Shown: positions 62,531-64,000 of the stretch, piece by piece
How the letters are laid out: each line of letters opens with the position of its first letter
Numbering within the stretch: position 1 is the first letter of the stretch
Origin: Terriglobia bacterium
GTDB lineage: Bacteria > Acidobacteriota > UBA6911
Length of the DNA: 64,000 bases
Direction: 5' to 3'
NCBI GenBank assembly: GCA_020072565.1
Contig: JAIQGI010000020.1
Location: 180,639-244,638, forward strand
Program-made: the position numbers and the translations under genes
Notes under the pieces: model-generated
Database searches by the model: none
What the model was told of the DNA's origin: nothing
What the model saw: the letters and a program-made list of their open reading frames with translations, nothing else

Positions 62531-63249
62531 CGCCTGTTTTTCGCAGTTGTGGATTGGCGGGTTCCAGGCTCCGTCGATTTGCAGAAAAATACCTCGACCA
62601 ATCAACCGTTGAGTTGATCGCCTTGCCGATTATCGCTGACCTCCAACACGAAAACTCGGCGGAGCCGCGCACTTGTGTAACCTGGTCGTTGGTTCTCTTA
62701 CGAGGTTACTGGAGCTTCTGGAAGGCAATCGGTCTACAAACTGTCATCGGTGGAGATAGGAAAATGCGCACAATAAAGTTTATCGGTATTGATGCCTTGA
62801 CATTCGTGCTTCTCCTGGTCGCAGCATTTTTCCTAACCCGTCCTGGATACCTTGTTAGTCCAGACAGGCACCACTCTATGATTTTCTGGAGCGTTCAGCT
62901 TTTATGCTGCCTGGCAGGATTGGCTATTGCGCTGGCCTTTCGAGTTCGACTCACGGCTTACTGCATAGCTAGCTTGGTTGCCTTTACAGTCTCGGAAATG
63001 GTGGCTCAGGCGTTTTACAGTCCCACCATGCATGTGGCGACGAGGATGATCCCAATAGAATATTCCGGCGTTAAGGTTTCGTTCATTACGCGTGTCTTTT
63101 CGGCAAGCGTGCCAACACCGATTCATTTTGCCGTAATGGGTGCCGCAATGCTGGGAGTCGCGTTTGGCGCAGGACTTACTCTGTGGGGAGCTAGGCTTGC
63201 TTTTCGAAATCGCATGCGTTCGTCTCCTCCAGAAATGGGAAATCCGTAG
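62527..63249 (+). CDS. PadR-associated membrane protein
   Basis: From ATG 62527 the product is 240 residues. The N-terminal ~75 residues are soluble (LRRFAEKYLDQSTVELIALPIIADLQHE), then about four or five membrane segments (ALTFVLLLVAAFFL, QLLCCLAGLAIALAF, YCIASLVAFTVSEMVAQAF, HFAVMGAAMLGVAFGAGLTLWG). No family recognised. It is translationally coupled to padR and is probably the target or effector. Confidence 0.65.
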   Translation: MTPVFRSCGLAGSRLRRFAEKYLDQSTVELIALPIIADLQHENSAEPRTCVTWSLVLLRGYWSFWKAIGLQTVIGGDRKMRTIKFIGIDALTFVLLLVAAFFLTRPGYLVSPDRHHSMIFWSVQLLCCLAGLAIALAFRVRLTAYCIASLVAFTVSEMVAQAFYSPTMHVATRMIPIEYSGVKVSFITRVFSASVPTPIHFAVMGAAMLGVAFGAGLTLWGARLAFRNRMRSSPPEMGNP

Positions 63250-63444
63250 ACTGATTTAACCCGCAAGATGTCAAGCAGTCTGTTGGTCCTGCCAGAGGAC
63301 TCCTGACAAGAGCGTAACCCTACCTTCGGTAAACTTTACGGATGTTCCGGTTCCACGCGGGTTAAACGGCGAAACCAGACACTTGGATTTTTGCTTCATC
63401 GCCAGTTGGTTATCTCATGCTTATCCGGTTGTTTCAGCAGACCG

Positions 63445-63867
63445 CTAAATGTTGTGGTGCAGATCCTTCGCCCCGATTATGGTCTCGTACGCCATAGGCC
63501 CGCGGGCACTTCCGAGACCAAGAAGGGTCTGAAAGGAGGCCATGGGGTGTTTTCGCCGATTATGTCGAAAGACGAATTCATCCAGGTAGACTTGGAGGTG
63601 CCGGCGACTCACCCCGTGGTGTGTCCCAAGGAGCCATTGCTTTAAATTGCCAATTGCACGATCAGCCAATGGAACTACCGGCTTGGCGCCCTTTCGGAGT
63701 TCGGTGGCCATGGGTTGAGTACGAGGAACGTGCTTATAACCAATTGCTTCCAGGCCAGCGAAGCCCCCCAGCCCATCGGTGTATACCGTCGAGCCGGAAG
63801 TAACATTCCTATGGATGAAGTCGTTCAGGGTTTCCGCCCTAAAGTTTGGAATAACCTCCATCTGCAA
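63445..63867 (-). pseudogene. IS1595-family (ISXO2-like) transposase, C-terminal part
   Basis: The 140-codon frame has the C-terminal half of an IS1595 transposase: GSTVYTDGLGGFAGLEAIGYKH, LADRAIGNLKQWLLGTHHGVS and YLDEFVFRHNRR. The N-terminal part is missing; a stop lies directly upstream of the first codon, and terminal repeats could not be identified. A dead remnant. Confidence 0.85.
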
Positions 63868-64000
63868 TCAGGCGCCGCCGCGCCAAAAACACTGTCCGGG
63901 AACCCGGCTCTGGGAGTAAAATATCGTCTGACTGGGGCATTTCCCCCGTAGTTTACATAATTTGTTTTTATCGGAAGCTGCTGGAGCCGTGGGCAGCACC

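Noticed and set aside
63391..63645. 84-codon + strand frame
   Set aside because: Antisense of the IS1595 transposase remnant.

Overview
The window is a GC-rich chromosomal segment, most probably from an uncultured member of the Acidobacteriota. The best lineage hints are a VWFA-related protein of the type typical of that phylum (6872-7792, -), an ECF sigma factor plus Ser/Thr kinase pair with a polytopic kinase, a PadR plus membrane protein pair, a small zinc-ribbon protein family that I recall from acidobacterial genomes, and NtrY/NtrX plus TRAP-TatT genes. The lineage is inferred from gene content; no rRNA gene is present.

Layout. 1-20.9 kb is a housekeeping backbone: the end of an NtrC-type regulator, archaemetzincin, a nitrilase-family amidohydrolase, RNase D, a two-component system, a glycosyltransferase, a sigma-region-4 protein facing a ZAS zinc-finger protein, the VWA protein, a coiled-coil zinc-ribbon protein, Dtd, a HAD hydrolase, HEAT and TPR proteins, a DinG-type helicase, GlyA, ProS, XerC, TrmFO and MsrB. 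21-26.6 kb is a TolC-type outer-membrane protein behind an NtrX/NtrY-like pair. 26.8-31.7 kb holds a sugar-nucleotide epimerase and a TRAP transporter cluster (TatT, DctP, fused DctQ-DctM). 32.2-35.5 kb is an ECF sigma factor and a multi-spanning Ser/Thr kinase. 36.3-42.4 kb is an AmmeMemoRadiSam locus (radical SAM enzyme, then a Memo-AMMECR1 fusion) followed by a membrane-embedded spermidine-synthase-like protein and a zinc dehydrogenase. 42.6-46 kb carries a GntR-controlled membrane protein and an orphan ASKHA/2Fe-2S activator, bracketed by two inverted copies of a ~165-bp intergenic repeat. 46.3-51.8 kb holds a Yip1-like protein, a ROK sugar kinase divergent from a sugar porter, and a secreted gamma-glutamyltransferase.

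From tRNA-Ser(GGA) at 51976 onward the sequence becomes accessory. A 248-bp direct repeat that begins in the tRNA 3' end carries the tail of a tyrosine integrase in both copies and encloses a DUF4160/DUF2442-HTH module. It is followed by small orphan genes, a decayed prophage block with an HNH endonuclease, a large Tat-exported M64-like metallopeptidase, a 45-bp tRNA-Thr 3' fragment with a second unrelated integrase tail, a PadR/membrane pair, and an IS1595-type transposase remnant.

Cross-cutting structure. Heptanucleotide tandem repeats occur in intergenic DNA and run into the stop codons or last codons of several genes (amzA, the glycosyltransferase, trmFO, msrB). A separate family of imperfect palindromes of the CGCAGAGG/CGCAAAG/GGACGCGG type sits between genes. 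The most unusual functional locus is the AmmeMemoRadiSam pair: both proteins carry export signals, and the radical SAM enzyme has an added CXXCH motif.
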